Below are positions 41,068 through 51,237 of a stretch of DNA of 64,000 nt, one piece after another. This stretch comes from Mesostigma viride (Eukaryota; Streptophyta; Mesostigmatophyceae; Mesostigmatales; Mesostigmataceae). The DNA is taken from positions 2,495,334 to 2,559,333 of the forward strand of contig RPFO01000418.1 of assembly GCA_009746045.1 (NCBI GenBank). The letters run 5' to 3'. Position 1 is the first letter of the stretch; each line of letters opens with the position of its first letter. A program made the position numbers and the translations under genes. The notes under the pieces are model-generated. The model was not told the DNA's origin. It was given only the letters and a program-made list of their open reading frames with translations, and did not search any database.

Positions 41068-41846
41068 TTGTGACAGGCCACCACCAATCCCAGCAGCTCC
41101 TGCTCATGAACAGGGTAGTTACGTTCTGCAGACGTCATACTCCTGGACATGTATTCCACTGGTTGAGGGCCCTTACCATGATCTTGCATTAGTACTGCAC
41201 CAATAGCACCCTGTGAGGCATCAGACCTAACCTGGTATGGCAAGTCTGGGTTGGGGCCCACCAACAAGGGAGCAGTGGTAAGCTTCTGCTTCAACACATC
41301 AAAAGCTTGCTGGCATGCTGCAGTCCACTCAAAGGGAACATCCTTCTTGAGCAGGGCTAACAGGGGACCAGAGATGGCCGCCATGTCAGGGATGAACCGT
41401 CGGTACCAGCCCACCAGGCCCAGAAAGGATCTGACATCCTGAGCTGACTTCAACACAGGCCACTCCAAAACAGCAGAGACCTTGCTGGCCTCAGGAGTCA
41501 TACCTGCAGCGCTCAGCTGGTAGCCCAGAAACTTCACCTCTTGGCCCCACTCCACCTTGGACCTCTTCACCGACAGATGATACTGATGGATCACCTTAAG
41601 GACCTCCTCCACGTTCTCCAGATGCTCCCTGAAGGTACGAGAGTGTACCAGAATGTCGTCCAGGTAGACGACCACACAAGTCCTGAAGACCACCCTGGTA
41701 GTGTCACACAAGTGGGCAATGTCCTTGAACCTGGGGTTGCGAAGGTCAGGTGAGATCTGGGGCAGGGCATTTCCAGTCAGGTGGCCAAAGATGGCATTGA
41801 CAAACATCTGCATAGTGGCAGGACTGTTAGAGGCACCCATGGGCAT
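40986..41846 (-). CDS. Pol, middle part: RT palm/thumb and RNase H start
   Basis: MPMGASNSPATMQMFVN and the catalytic VVVYLDDILVHSR show the RT palm. FLGLVGWYRRFIPDMA is the thumb/connection. RSDASQGAIGAVLMQD begins RNase H. About 30 extra residues (ALPQISPDLRNP to VVFRTC) sit between the palm helix and YLDD, where most Ty3/gypsy enzymes have only a short loop. The upstream reading needs a one-base shift at about 41865. Confidence 0.92.
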   Translation of the reverse strand: MPMGASNSPATMQMFVNAIFGHLTGNALPQISPDLRNPRFKDIAHLCDTTRVVFRTCVVVYLDDILVHSRTFREHLENVEEVLKVIHQYHLSVKRSKVEWGQEVKFLGYQLSAAGMTPEASKVSAVLEWPVLKSAQDVRSFLGLVGWYRRFIPDMAAISGPLLALLKKDVPFEWTAACQQAFDVLKQKLTTAPLLVGPNPDLPYQVRSDASQGAIGAVLMQDHGKGPQPVEYMSRSMTSAERNYPVHEQELLGLVVACHKWEHLLKGAQFSVASSARMGRATSLLP

Positions 41847-42955
41847 TACTGTCCACTGGAACTGTCCCCATGGGTAGAAAAGGCCGTCTTGGGGATGTCC
41901 TCAGTAGCCACCCTGATCTGCCAGAAAGCATGCCTGAGGTCAAACTTGGTAAAGAAGGCAGCTCCTGCAGTCCTCTCCAGCAACTCATCAATTCTGGGCA
42001 GAGGGTACCTGGACTTGACAGTCACCTTGTTCAGTCCCCTCAGGTCAATGCACAACCTCCACCCCCCATCATGCTTGGGTACAAGCAAACACCCAGAACT
42101 GAAAGGACTGTTAGCTGGGAGGATCAGACCAGCCTCCAACAGGCCAATAAGTATGGTCTTCAGCTCTGCCATCTCTGCAGGGCCCATCCTGTACATAGGC
42201 ACAAAAGGAGGACGAGCACCCTCTACCAACTTGATGACATGTGTGATGGGTCCCTCAGGAGGATACTGGGGCATCTTGTCCTCAAAGATGGCTCCATACC
42301 TGTCCAACAAGGCATCATGCTGCTGTTGTTGCTCAGTGGTGACAGTAGAACTGACAGCATTGACAGAATGACCACTAGCAGACTCAGGTTCATTAGGCAC
42401 CAAATGCAGGAAAAAGATGTGTTCCACTGGATAGGTGGCCAAATAAGACAGAGTATGCTTGGCAGACCACACATGCTTCAGTAGGGCAGCCCGTTTCTCC
42501 TCCAAAGTCGGCTCTTGATCCACCCCTTTCGCACCTGCTTCCCCTCCCTTGCCATCATTGACAGCTGTCTGTGTGGAACAGCACTCAGTGGCTGTTCTTC
42601 TCCCCCCTGGCAACACACAGGTAGCATCCCACACTGTCCCATCCTTGAACTGGACCACCCTGTCAGGCCAAGAAATAGCAGGATTGGTGTCAGACAACCA
42701 TGGGATCCCCAAAATCACATCTGCTGCCGTGAGGGGAATGACATCTGCTGTCACTTCCAAAGTCTGGGATGAACAAACTTGGAAGATGAGCTGCACATAG
42801 CCAGGTGAGCAGCTTCTCCTGCCATCAGAATACTGCACCATGACAGGTGTGGGGTGGGCCAACACAGGCAACTTCAACTCCTGCACCAAGGATGCAGCAA
42901 TATAATTACTGCCAGCACCAGAATCAATCATAAACAAGCAAGCTGGCTGAGCCAA
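41846..42955 (-). CDS. Pol, N-terminal part: aspartic protease and RT fingers
   Basis: FMIDSGAGSNYIAASL is the retropepsin active site and ILGIPWL the second conserved motif. RT starts with LKTILIGLLEAGLILPANSP, LLVPKHDGGWRLCIDLRGLN and FTKFDLRHAFWQI. The frame ends at a stop just after KTAFSTHG; shifting one base restores PWGQFQWTVMPMG. Pol seems to start at ATG 43095, overlapping the end of gag by 14 nt in another frame. That frame then needs a shift near 42950 to enter the protease. Confidence 0.92.
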   Translation of the reverse strand: MAQPACLFMIDSGAGSNYIAASLVQELKLPVLAHPTPVMVQYSDGRRSCSPGYVQLIFQVCSSQTLEVTADVIPLTAADVILGIPWLSDTNPAISWPDRVVQFKDGTVWDATCVLPGGRRTATECCSTQTAVNDGKGGEAGAKGVDQEPTLEEKRAALLKHVWSAKHTLSYLATYPVEHIFFLHLVPNEPESASGHSVNAVSSTVTTEQQQQHDALLDRYGAIFEDKMPQYPPEGPITHVIKLVEGARPPFVPMYRMGPAEMAELKTILIGLLEAGLILPANSPFSSGCLLVPKHDGGWRLCIDLRGLNKVTVKSRYPLPRIDELLERTAGAAFFTKFDLRHAFWQIRVATEDIPKTAFSTHGDSSSGQ

Positions 42956-43081
42956 GGGACTGGCACGTTGAGGAGCCTAGCCTGAAACTTGAGTAAGTGA
43001 CCTGGTACAGGAGGACCCACAGGGACAGCAGGGTCAGAAGCACCCACAGTGTTCACTGGCCTAACGTCAACAGCAGGCAGG

Positions 43082-44869
43082 TCAGACCTGGCCATGACAG
43101 AAGGATGACCTGGGGACCCAACTAGTTTTTTGACTCAGGTGGGTCTGGGAGTGCTCCACTGCCCGATGGTGGAAGCTGCTCAGGTGGTGCTGGAGGCTCA
43201 TCCTCGTCCCCCCATCCTCCTCATCTGCCAGCAGCTGCATGAGAGCGTTCACCATCCTACGCTTATCCTGTCTGCTGAAGGGCCGAGCGCGGGACTGGAA
43301 CCTCCCAGAGGGCTGGAAGTTGGGCTGGAACCCTGGCTGCATCCGGTGATCGCCAGCAGGAACGCCAGGAGGAAGGCTGGGTGGCCTGGGAGATGGCAGG
43401 GCGCCAAAAGGTCCTCTCGTGGCAGGGGGAAACTGGTCCCGTCTAGGGCAGTCCCGTGCAAAGTGACCTGGCTGGTTGCAGATAAAACAGTTACCCTGGG
43501 TGGGATCCAAGGCATTGAGCTCCCCCAGGAGGTCATCCAGCTGGTTCAGGGACTTCTTGATGGGTGGCACTGGCGTGGCCACAGGCTCCCACTTGACAGA
43601 AAAAGCAGGCACACGACAGAGGGTGAGCACATAAGACAACACCTTGTCCCATTGCCAGTCCACGTAGTCGAACTGGGAGAAGTGCTTGTCCACATCCAGT
43701 CGCACGTGTGGAGCCATGCCATGCAGTAGTCTGTGAAGCGCCTCTGCGTCAGAGCATTGGGGAATCTTGGCTCTAAGGTTGGTGAATTGCTCCACGAACT
43801 GTGGCAGCGTCAAACCAGCCTGCGTACAGTTAGCCAGTGCGTCCCGATCCATGCGAAGCTGATCCTGGGGTAACAGAAACCGGCGAAAGCCCAATAGGAG
43901 AGAGGGGAGGTCGGTACACGCACGTCCAGCCACAGAACGCAAAAACTCATCAAAACGGTCGCTGGCACTGTCGCTCATCCGCTGCCTAACCATTCTCTTC
44001 TGGATGTCCATCGTGAGACGTTCCTCTGCCTTGGGCCCGTAGTTGGCGAAGTGGATAGCGAAGACATCCTGAAACTTGGTGGAGAAATGGTCGAAGCTGC
44101 GATGGGTAAGGTTGGTCAGCGATAGCTTGTCTACCGACTCCACCTTGGGAAAAGGAACAGTACGAGGATACAAAGACGTGAGCTCCATCACTGGGGCGTG
44201 TGGTGCATTCTGACTCTCCGGCAATGTCGCAGCCACCGAGAGCCGTGGAGGCTCATGCCCCTGTGCATCTGTCCCTTCATCAACAAAAGGAGCGTCAACC
44301 GCATATACCCTTCGTATACCCAGTGTTGGAGACGGTTGATCCACGAAAACAGACTCTCCATCGCCCGCCTGCCCTTGCGACTCAAGTTGCTGCACACGCG
44401 CAATAGTCCTACCCACACTCTTCTCCAGCGCTTCCGCCACACTTCTAGCTCTCGCAGCTTCCTCACGTTCATGTTGTAATCGAATTTTCTCCGCTGTCAG
44501 CTCGTCAGCCGCTAGCCGAGTGCCGTCTCGCCCCGGCACCGTGTTGTAGCCAAAACGAATAGCCGAACCGTATTCGGGTGCTGGCGAACGCGTGTCCTCC
44601 ACGTTGGAGAACCGTGGTCCACCTCTACCAGTGCCACGCAAGGAGGGCTCGCCTGGTTGCACACCGAGGGGCAAGATGGAGAACTTTGGGCCGACCGACA
44701 GCGAATATCTGCGGGAAGCAGACATTAAGGTGGTATCTCCAAATAGTTGACGTCTGGGAGTAGATGATGAAACCCTTTCATCACCGGTCGTCCGTTGAGC
44801 TGCTAAAGATGTGGTTGCATCTTCAACTCTCTTACTTGATAACGGTGGTTGTGTCTCCGGGTTACTCAT
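43082..44869 (-). CDS. Gag polyprotein of the chromovirus
   Basis: A 596-codon frame follows the PBS by about 200 bp. A capsid-like helical middle (VDKLSLTNLTHRSFDHFSTK, QFVEQFTNLRAKIPQC) is followed by one CCHC zinc knuckle, CFICNQPGHFARDC, that would bind genomic RNA. It is unbroken. The pol reading begins just before its stop in another frame. Confidence 0.93.
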   Translation of the reverse strand: MSNPETQPPLSSKRVEDATTSLAAQRTTGDERVSSSTPRRQLFGDTTLMSASRRYSLSVGPKFSILPLGVQPGEPSLRGTGRGGPRFSNVEDTRSPAPEYGSAIRFGYNTVPGRDGTRLAADELTAEKIRLQHEREEAARARSVAEALEKSVGRTIARVQQLESQGQAGDGESVFVDQPSPTLGIRRVYAVDAPFVDEGTDAQGHEPPRLSVAATLPESQNAPHAPVMELTSLYPRTVPFPKVESVDKLSLTNLTHRSFDHFSTKFQDVFAIHFANYGPKAEERLTMDIQKRMVRQRMSDSASDRFDEFLRSVAGRACTDLPSLLLGFRRFLLPQDQLRMDRDALANCTQAGLTLPQFVEQFTNLRAKIPQCSDAEALHRLLHGMAPHVRLDVDKHFSQFDYVDWQWDKVLSYVLTLCRVPAFSVKWEPVATPVPPIKKSLNQLDDLLGELNALDPTQGNCFICNQPGHFARDCPRRDQFPPATRGPFGALPSPRPPSLPPGVPAGDHRMQPGFQPNFQPSGRFQSRARPFSRQDKRRMVNALMQLLADEEDGGTRMSLQHHLSSFHHRAVEHSQTHLSQKTSWVPRSSFCHGQV

Positions 44870-45077
44870 CACTCCATGGGTCGCGCATGCCGGACTGGGG
44901 AAACGTTAGAGACTTGTAAGCTCAAAGCAGCTCTCATCAGAGCAAGACTGTCACATAAGGATGAGTCACACTCTAAAAACAGTCCGAACACACAGCATAA
45001 CGTACCCTCTCTGGGTCAGGCAAGAATTCCATTGTTAACCGTGAACTAATACTATCAAGACAACCAACACCTAGGTA

Positions 45078-45094
45078 GAAACCTCCGATACCAA
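45078..45094 (-). other. Primer binding site of the chromovirus
   Basis: Immediately inside the 5' LTR the minus strand reads TTGGTATCGGAGG. TGGTATC is complementary to the 3' end of methionine-type tRNAs, the usual primer of chromoviruses. The match beyond that depends on the host tRNA. Confidence 0.75.
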
Positions 45095-45796
45095 TGTAAC
45101 GACTAAAAATGTTGTGTTTGCAACAGCCTCAGTTTCAACATTGATGTGAAAAGATCTTTATACCTGGGTTGGAGTCGCGACAGATAACTTCACGTCCAGA
45201 GAAGCAATGAAGATGGATCTTCAACAGTTAAGGGAATGAGTCCCCACCCTTGTTAGACACAACAGACAATGTTATATCCAAGTCGACTATCTGTTGAAGT
45301 TATAGTTGACTTTTAGCGAGGGTTGTTTGATTGATGAAACAAGGAAACCCTTGAATTACACCATAGCTTTAGCTTTCTTACACGCACACATGCTCAGCCG
45401 CCACAAACAGGATAAAAGTCATCATGCACGCAGAGTCGGCTCAGTCCTAACCCGGAAGGACCAATCAAAAGTGAGAATCACTCAAGATAAGATCTTAGCT
45501 CCGAATCCTCAACACAACACAAAGCCAGCACATACGGAATCTCCATGACCTGGAACCAGATCTACCAGGTACAACGGTATTAAAGAGAATCTATGACTGA
45601 CTGAACAAAACCATGCAAAGTACCCTACGTGGATCAGGCCACGACCAATGAGGGTAGAACAATAAATTCTGCAGATCTCAGCAGGCCCAATATCCATCAG
45701 ACGTTGAAGCCTCCTAACTTCCCAAACAATTGTCCTAAAGAACTCATAATAAGATCACCAGTAGGAAAACTTTGGATGTAACATTTGGTTGTTACA
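45095..45796 (-). repeat. 5' LTR of the chromovirus with TATAAA box
   Basis: An intact 702-bp LTR in minus orientation, ending with the TGTAAC/GTTACA terminal palindrome. A TATAAA box on the minus strand at 45162-45157 is a likely promoter element, leaving a short transcribed end before the PBS. The 3' LTR has the same box at 31109-31104. Confidence 0.95.
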
Positions 45797-45801
45797 GAGC
45801 G

Positions 45802-46276
45802 TGAATCCCTCGCCTACTGGGTGTAAGTCTTCCCGCATTGAGTGTATTAATCTGTGTGGTAACATTGTAATATACGAAACCGGTTTTCCGGGTTTGAGCT
45901 TATTCGTATTGTGTAACAAGTATTCTTAAGCCACCATCGTGCGCTGTGACGCATAGGAAGTCAAAGGTCTTTCGCATTCATTCTCAATCATTAAGGCGCT
46001 ATTTTAAATAGCCATACGTGTTAAACTGGACTCGGAGGACAGTTTCCTAGTGGCCTCTATCCCGTTCCGTTTTTCTGTAATCTGATCCGGATCATCAACG
46101 GAACTATATAAGGGCCAGAACCCTTACTAATTCCGCTTGCAGTATTTATTGTGGGGGTCGGATCCCCACAATCCTAACAGTCCATACCCGTTACCCATAT
46201 TGCGGTTCCTGCACGCCCCAACCTGGCCTTGTCCGGTTAATTAATTAATTCATTCATTCATTCATTAATTAATTAA
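45802..46276. other. Spacer without recognised content
   Basis: About 475 bp of AT-richer sequence between the chromovirus and the TTAA-flanked element. It ends in ATTA and ATTC tetramer repeats (about 46239-46280). No ORF or known repeat was recognised. Confidence 0.6.
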
Positions 46277-48398
46277 TTAAGGGGACGGGACACCCCCAAA
46301 TTTTTTGGCGCCAAAAAATTCGCGCCGGAGCCGAAGGTCACAAATTTCACGTGCACGGTGCGCGCACCCCTTGCGGAAGTGGTCTTGGCGACTGCGTTCA
46401 GGCAAAACTACCACACTAGGGCAGGCGAAATGCAAAAAATTTACTCGAATCTAAAAGGAGATGAGTTTATGATGTTAGTTTGTGGCGGAAATCAGCTGGT
46501 TTACAATATCGCTGTTGTTTTTTTATGCCATCGGCATGGGGGGTAATCTGAATTTTTTGGTCGCGCGGAATGAAATAGAATTCATGATAGCGGCTGTAAA
46601 ATAGCGGTTTTGGGGGCTGTTCTGACCTTGAAGCAGGCATTAATATCGGTTGCATCGAATTCTAAACCGAGCAGGTGCTTTTTGCCAGATTTTCGGCCAT
46701 TATCGGTAAGTAATTGTTCAGACCTGCGCAGTGCGTGTCTGACCTGTCCATGGAAGAACGGCTGTTGTTGCGCGCCTGGGCGAGGGATTTACGAGGGCAA
46801 GGTACAGAATTGTCGCGAACGTTATCTGCTATCGGTGCTTTCTTCTATGAGCTCATCGTTCGAGGTTTTTTGCGTTCTTTTTGGGCAGTTTCCGCCAGCT
46901 AGCTCGCCGTCGCTTGCCGTTGTGTTGTCGAATACCTGGCAGCTTTAGATTGTTTTCGTTGATGTCGTGATCAGGGCCGCTTCAGTCGCAGCCTATAGCT
47001 CTTCGGGAAGGTATAAGGCATTTCATAAAACGTGTTCTGGCAAGGATGTTGTGCGTATGGACGCTTCTTGTTGTTTGAGAGTGACGCACCCTCTCCTCAC
47101 AGGCCGCAGCGGCATCACAGCGCTCATGCGGTGAAGGGCCGCCAATGGTTTCTTTGCATTTTATCGTGCAGGGATGGAAGTGTTATAGTGATGATGATGT
47201 TGGAGATATTGCATTTGTGTGACTGCATGTAGATAGCTGGCACCAATGGTTGTTTGAGCTTTCCTTTGTTATGATGATGTGCATGACAAGACTACAATGT
47301 GCTGAGCCAACCATGGTTGACATGCATGACTGCATGCAAGCTATATATACCATGTTCTTAGTACTTGGTTCCTTGCCCTCCATAGTCCCAGTTTGTCATC
47401 CATGCCGGGGAGGACAGTTTAGGAGGTGTTGTTGTGTTGATTAGCTTGGTTGGCATCAACCTTACACTCTAACCTGGGAGAAACATAGGAAATGCCGCTT
47501 AGGCATGTTAGGGCTACCATCGTCAAGGCTATGCACATATTTACAAGGCTGGCCATGCTGGAGGGATGATGAAGACATATGAGGTGCGTGGCCACCCCTT
47601 TGTACTTTGTAAACATACTCTGCATGGTTTTGGTGCATGTTGGATGGCATATTAAGTGGCACTGTGGGGTTACTAACTTACTGAGTGGTCCTTAGCGCCT
47701 TGTCATGTGGTCATATAGGAAACCCATCAACTTGAGCAGTTCTTGTCGCAATGACCCCCCACATTGAGCATGCGTTGCCGTCAGCGTGCAAGAGTTGATT
47801 ATGTGTGCTTTGGTCAGTTTGCAGATGTCTTTGATGAAGAAGGAGGTGCTAGTGTGGCTAAATGGTTACTCTAATTTCCTTGTAGCGTCTACATGAGTGG
47901 CCGTCTTGGAATGGTTGTAACTTGGGCAGTTCTTGTCAGAATGGCGTCAAACCTTGAACATAGGAGGTACCATATGTGCAGAGAATGGTAGTGTGTGGTT
48001 TGGCCAGTTTTCATGAGGCTTAGATGTATAAAGGGGTGTTAGTGTGGTTAAATACTAGCTAAAACCTCCCTTAGCTTCGTCACAGGTGGCAATCTAGGAA
48101 TATTCATCAAATAGGGCTGCGCTTGTCAGAATGACCTGAAAATTTGGGGCTGCATGTCCCCCCCTCTCTAGTATTTGGGAATATATGATTTGGCCCTATT
48201 CCATGTGTTTATGATTTGATAATTTTTTTTCATTAAAAAAGTACCCTTTTTGCGGGAAAATCCATCAATGTGTGTAAACATGATAATTTTGTGCTCAAAA
48301 TTAGGTAGCATTTCTCAAAAGTCAGGGAACTATATGGGAATATATGATTTGGTCCCAATATGTTTGCCCACTGCCCTAGGAAAAATGTGACTAGAATA

Positions 48399-48760
48399 GC
48401 GTCTTTTTCTATTTTTAGCGCGTTACCGGTGCCCTGTGGGGGCTAGTACCCCCCCCAAGTGGCTGGAAATTTTTTTTAAAATCATATTAATGGTCCCCAA
48501 TCATCATTGGATTTTTAGCACATGCATAGGTATGGTTTCCAGAAAAGTGCCCTTTAGGGGTGTCCCTTCCCCTTAAGGGGAGGTGTGCCACCAAAACCCC
48601 CCAAAACTGGAATACACTTGTTTCAATATGAATTCAATTGAATTATGCCCAGCCATGATTAGGGGCCCTAAATAACATGTTTAGTGAGTTATCCATGCAT
48701 TCATTGAAGGTTCTACCCCCAACCACGCGCCGGTATCGCGCTAAAAATAGAAAAAGACGC
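48399..48760. mobile_element. 362-bp MITE with TA target duplication
   Basis: The ends are inverted repeats beginning GCGTCTTTTTCTATTTTTAG and continuing CGCG, near-perfect over about 30 bp. TA flanks both sides (48397-48398, 48761-48762). The interior is non-coding. Size, TIRs and TA duplication fit a Tc1/mariner-type MITE nested in the larger element. Confidence 0.85.
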
Positions 48761-49091
48761 TAATTAGGGCACAGTATGCCCCAGCCAATGCACACATCAA
48801 TTCAGGCCAGCCATGATATTTTCCAAGCAGGTCGTGGGTGGCCAAAAATTGGAGCCACTCACAACCCATATCTGACATGCTTTAGAATTTTTATGCTCTT
48901 GCAAGTACAAAAACGCTGTTTTTCACACATGCCAAAAATAATAAAATACCAAACACTTGTGAAATGGGCCAAACATGATATTTAAAATTCCATTAGTCAT
49001 CGACACACACGCTCGCAAAATCTGGCTGCATTTGGACAAGCGGTGTGGAAGTTATGCTCTTTGGCAGCATGCCACCTGGGCGTCCATTATA

Positions 49092-49560
49092 CTAGTCACT
49101 GTCACTATCACTGCCATCATCACTGTCTTCCCCGCAGCAAACTGGGCAGAACCAGTCCCCATCAGGTACGCTGGGCAGGAGAGGGACCGTGCAGCTCAGG
49201 TGGAGCCCCCCATCGCACCCGGATGAGCTGCACAGCAGGAAGGGGTCATCGTCGGGTGCGTCAGTCTTAGAGCAGCGCAAGCAAGGAATGTGGGCAGTGT
49301 CACACTCATCCTCATCACCCTGCCCCCCAGTGGCAGCCCCCACCCCCCCATAGAACACCGCCTTGCTGTATGGGTGCTGGCCACGCTGCTTGTCCTTCTT
49401 GGCATCATCCCAGTGCAGTGGCCACGCTTTGTGCTCTTGGCCTTTGCAGCCCCGGTCTTGAACTCTAGCATCCGTTTCACCACCTGCTGGCACTCCCTCT
49501 TTTTCCTCAGCTCATCCAGCTGTGCAAGGGCAGCGGGGGAGGTGTCTACACCCATAAGCA
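49092..49560 (-). pseudogene. PHD-finger protein fragment inside the TTAA element
   Basis: The frame 49493-49092 ends with a PHD zinc finger: CLRCSKTDAPDDDPFLLC, then GCDGGLHLSC and WFCPVC, followed by an acidic Ser/Asp tail and a stop. Upstream residues AALAQLDELRKKRECQQVVK, in another frame, look like the same protein after a one-base shift near 49420. PHD fingers read histone-tail modifications. It may be a captured host exon or an element-encoded chromatin reader. Confidence 0.7.
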
Positions 49561-51237
49561 AACGGCTAGGCACCGCATCTGCCCTTACCTGCCCTCGGCA
49601 CGGCCAACCTTGCAAACGCAAGCATAGCAACACGATCGCTAGGCATACATGCCACGGGAGCATACACTATACTCAACCCAAGGTAACCTTGTAAACTTCA
49701 TGATTAGAACTCGGCAAATCTATGACCAAAAGCACATATAAATAACTATTACACACTGATGACGACACATGCTCAAGGTTGGGGGTCACTGTGACACGCA
49801 CTAATGAGTTTCCTAGACGACCACCGGACAGGCGCTAAGGACCACTCAGTAACCAAGTATAAACACAATTACACTTTACATGCCATCCAACATGCATCAA
49901 ATACATGCTGAATATGTTATGAAGTACACAGGGTTGGCCACACACCTCATACCCCTTCACCGTCCCTCGAGCAAGGCCAGACTTATAAGCATGTGAATAG
50001 CAATAATGATGATGGCACTAAAATGCCTTACCAGCATTTTCTATGTTTCTCCCAGGTTAGAGTGTAAGGTTGATGCCAACCAAGCTAATCAACACAGCAA
50101 CAACTCCTGAACTGCCCTACCTGAGATGGGCAACAAACTGGAACTATGGAGGGCAAGGAACCAAGGAGATCATGGCATACAAAGCTTGCATGCAGTCAAC
50201 CATGGTTGGCTCAGCACATTGCAGTCTTTTCACATGATGATATCAAGGGAAAGCTCAAATAAACCAATGGTGGTAGCTATCTACATGCAGTCACACAAAT
50301 GCAATATCTCCAACATGATCGTCAATAAAACACTTCCTCCCCTGCACGATAAAATGGAAAGAAACCATTGGCGGCCCTCCAGCGCATGAGCGCTGTGATG
50401 CCGCTGCGAAGAGAGGGTGCGTCACTCTCACACAACAAGAAGCGTCCATACGCACAACATCCTTGCCAGAACACGTTTTATGAAATGCCTTAAACCTTCC
50501 CGAGAAGATATAGGCTTCGACTGAAGCGGCCCTGACCACGACGTCAGCGAAAACAATCTAAATCTGCCAGGTATTCGACAACACCACAGCAAGCAACGGC
50601 GAGCTAGCTGGCGGAAACAACTGAAACTGCCCAAAAAGAACGAAAAAAACTTCGAACGATGAGCTCATAGAAGAAAGAACTGATAGCACATAACATTCGC
50701 GACAAATCTATACCTGTCCCTCGCAGATCCCTCGCCCAGGCGCGCAACAACGGCCGTTCTTCCATGGAAGGTTCCGACATGCACTGCGCAGGCCTGAAGA
50801 ATTACTTACCGAGAATAGCCGAAAATGTAGCAAAAAGCACCAGTTTGGTTTGGAATTCAATGCTACCGATATTAATGCATCGTTTACGGTCAAAAAGCCC
50901 CCCAAAACTGCGAATTCACTGCCGCTATCACGAATTCTATTTTATTCCGCGCGACCAAAAAATGCAGTTTACCCCCCATGCCGATGGCAGTAAAAGAAAG
51001 CAGCGATATTGTAAACCAGCAACTTGCCGCCACAACCCAACATCATTAAATCATCGTCTCCAACATTCGAGCATTTTTTTTGCATTTCTCTAGCCCTACA
51101 TTGCTAGTTTCGCCTAAACGCAGTCGCCATGGCCACTTCCGCAAGGGGTGCGCGCACCGTGCACCCACTTTTCACTTTACGGCGGTACCGCGAATATTTT
51201 TGGCGCCAAAAAATTCGGCGGGCGCACGTCCCCTTAA

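Larger units (their letters stand above)
31042..45796 (-). mobile_element. Full-length Ty3/gypsy chromovirus (host of a nested element)
   Basis: Termini are TGTAAC and GTTACA and the target duplication is GAGCG (31037-31041 and 45797-45801). The 5' LTR is 45095-45796. The 3' LTR is 31042-31707 plus 37031-37067, split by a 5.3-kb insertion. The LTRs differ at only about two positions in 702 bp, so the insertion is recent. Minus-strand order is PBS, gag with CCHC knuckle, protease, RT, RNase H, integrase, chromodomain, an extra ORF, PPT. Chromodomains steer such elements to particular chromatin. Pol is broken by about three single-base frame changes. Confidence 0.95.
46281..51233. mobile_element. 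DNA transposon with giant terminal inverted repeats and TTAA target duplication
   Basis: Terminal GGGGACG and CGTCCCC are flanked by TTAA on both sides (46277-46280, 51234-51237). The inverted arms align clearly for about 1.2 kb (46281-47496 against 51233-50033) and more weakly to about 1.5 kb. TTAA duplications occur in the piggyBac and Kolobok superfamilies. No transposase is recognisable, so assignment is open and the copy is probably non-autonomous. The interior holds a PHD-finger fragment and a nested MITE. Remaining interior sequence shows nothing recognisable. Confidence 0.8.
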
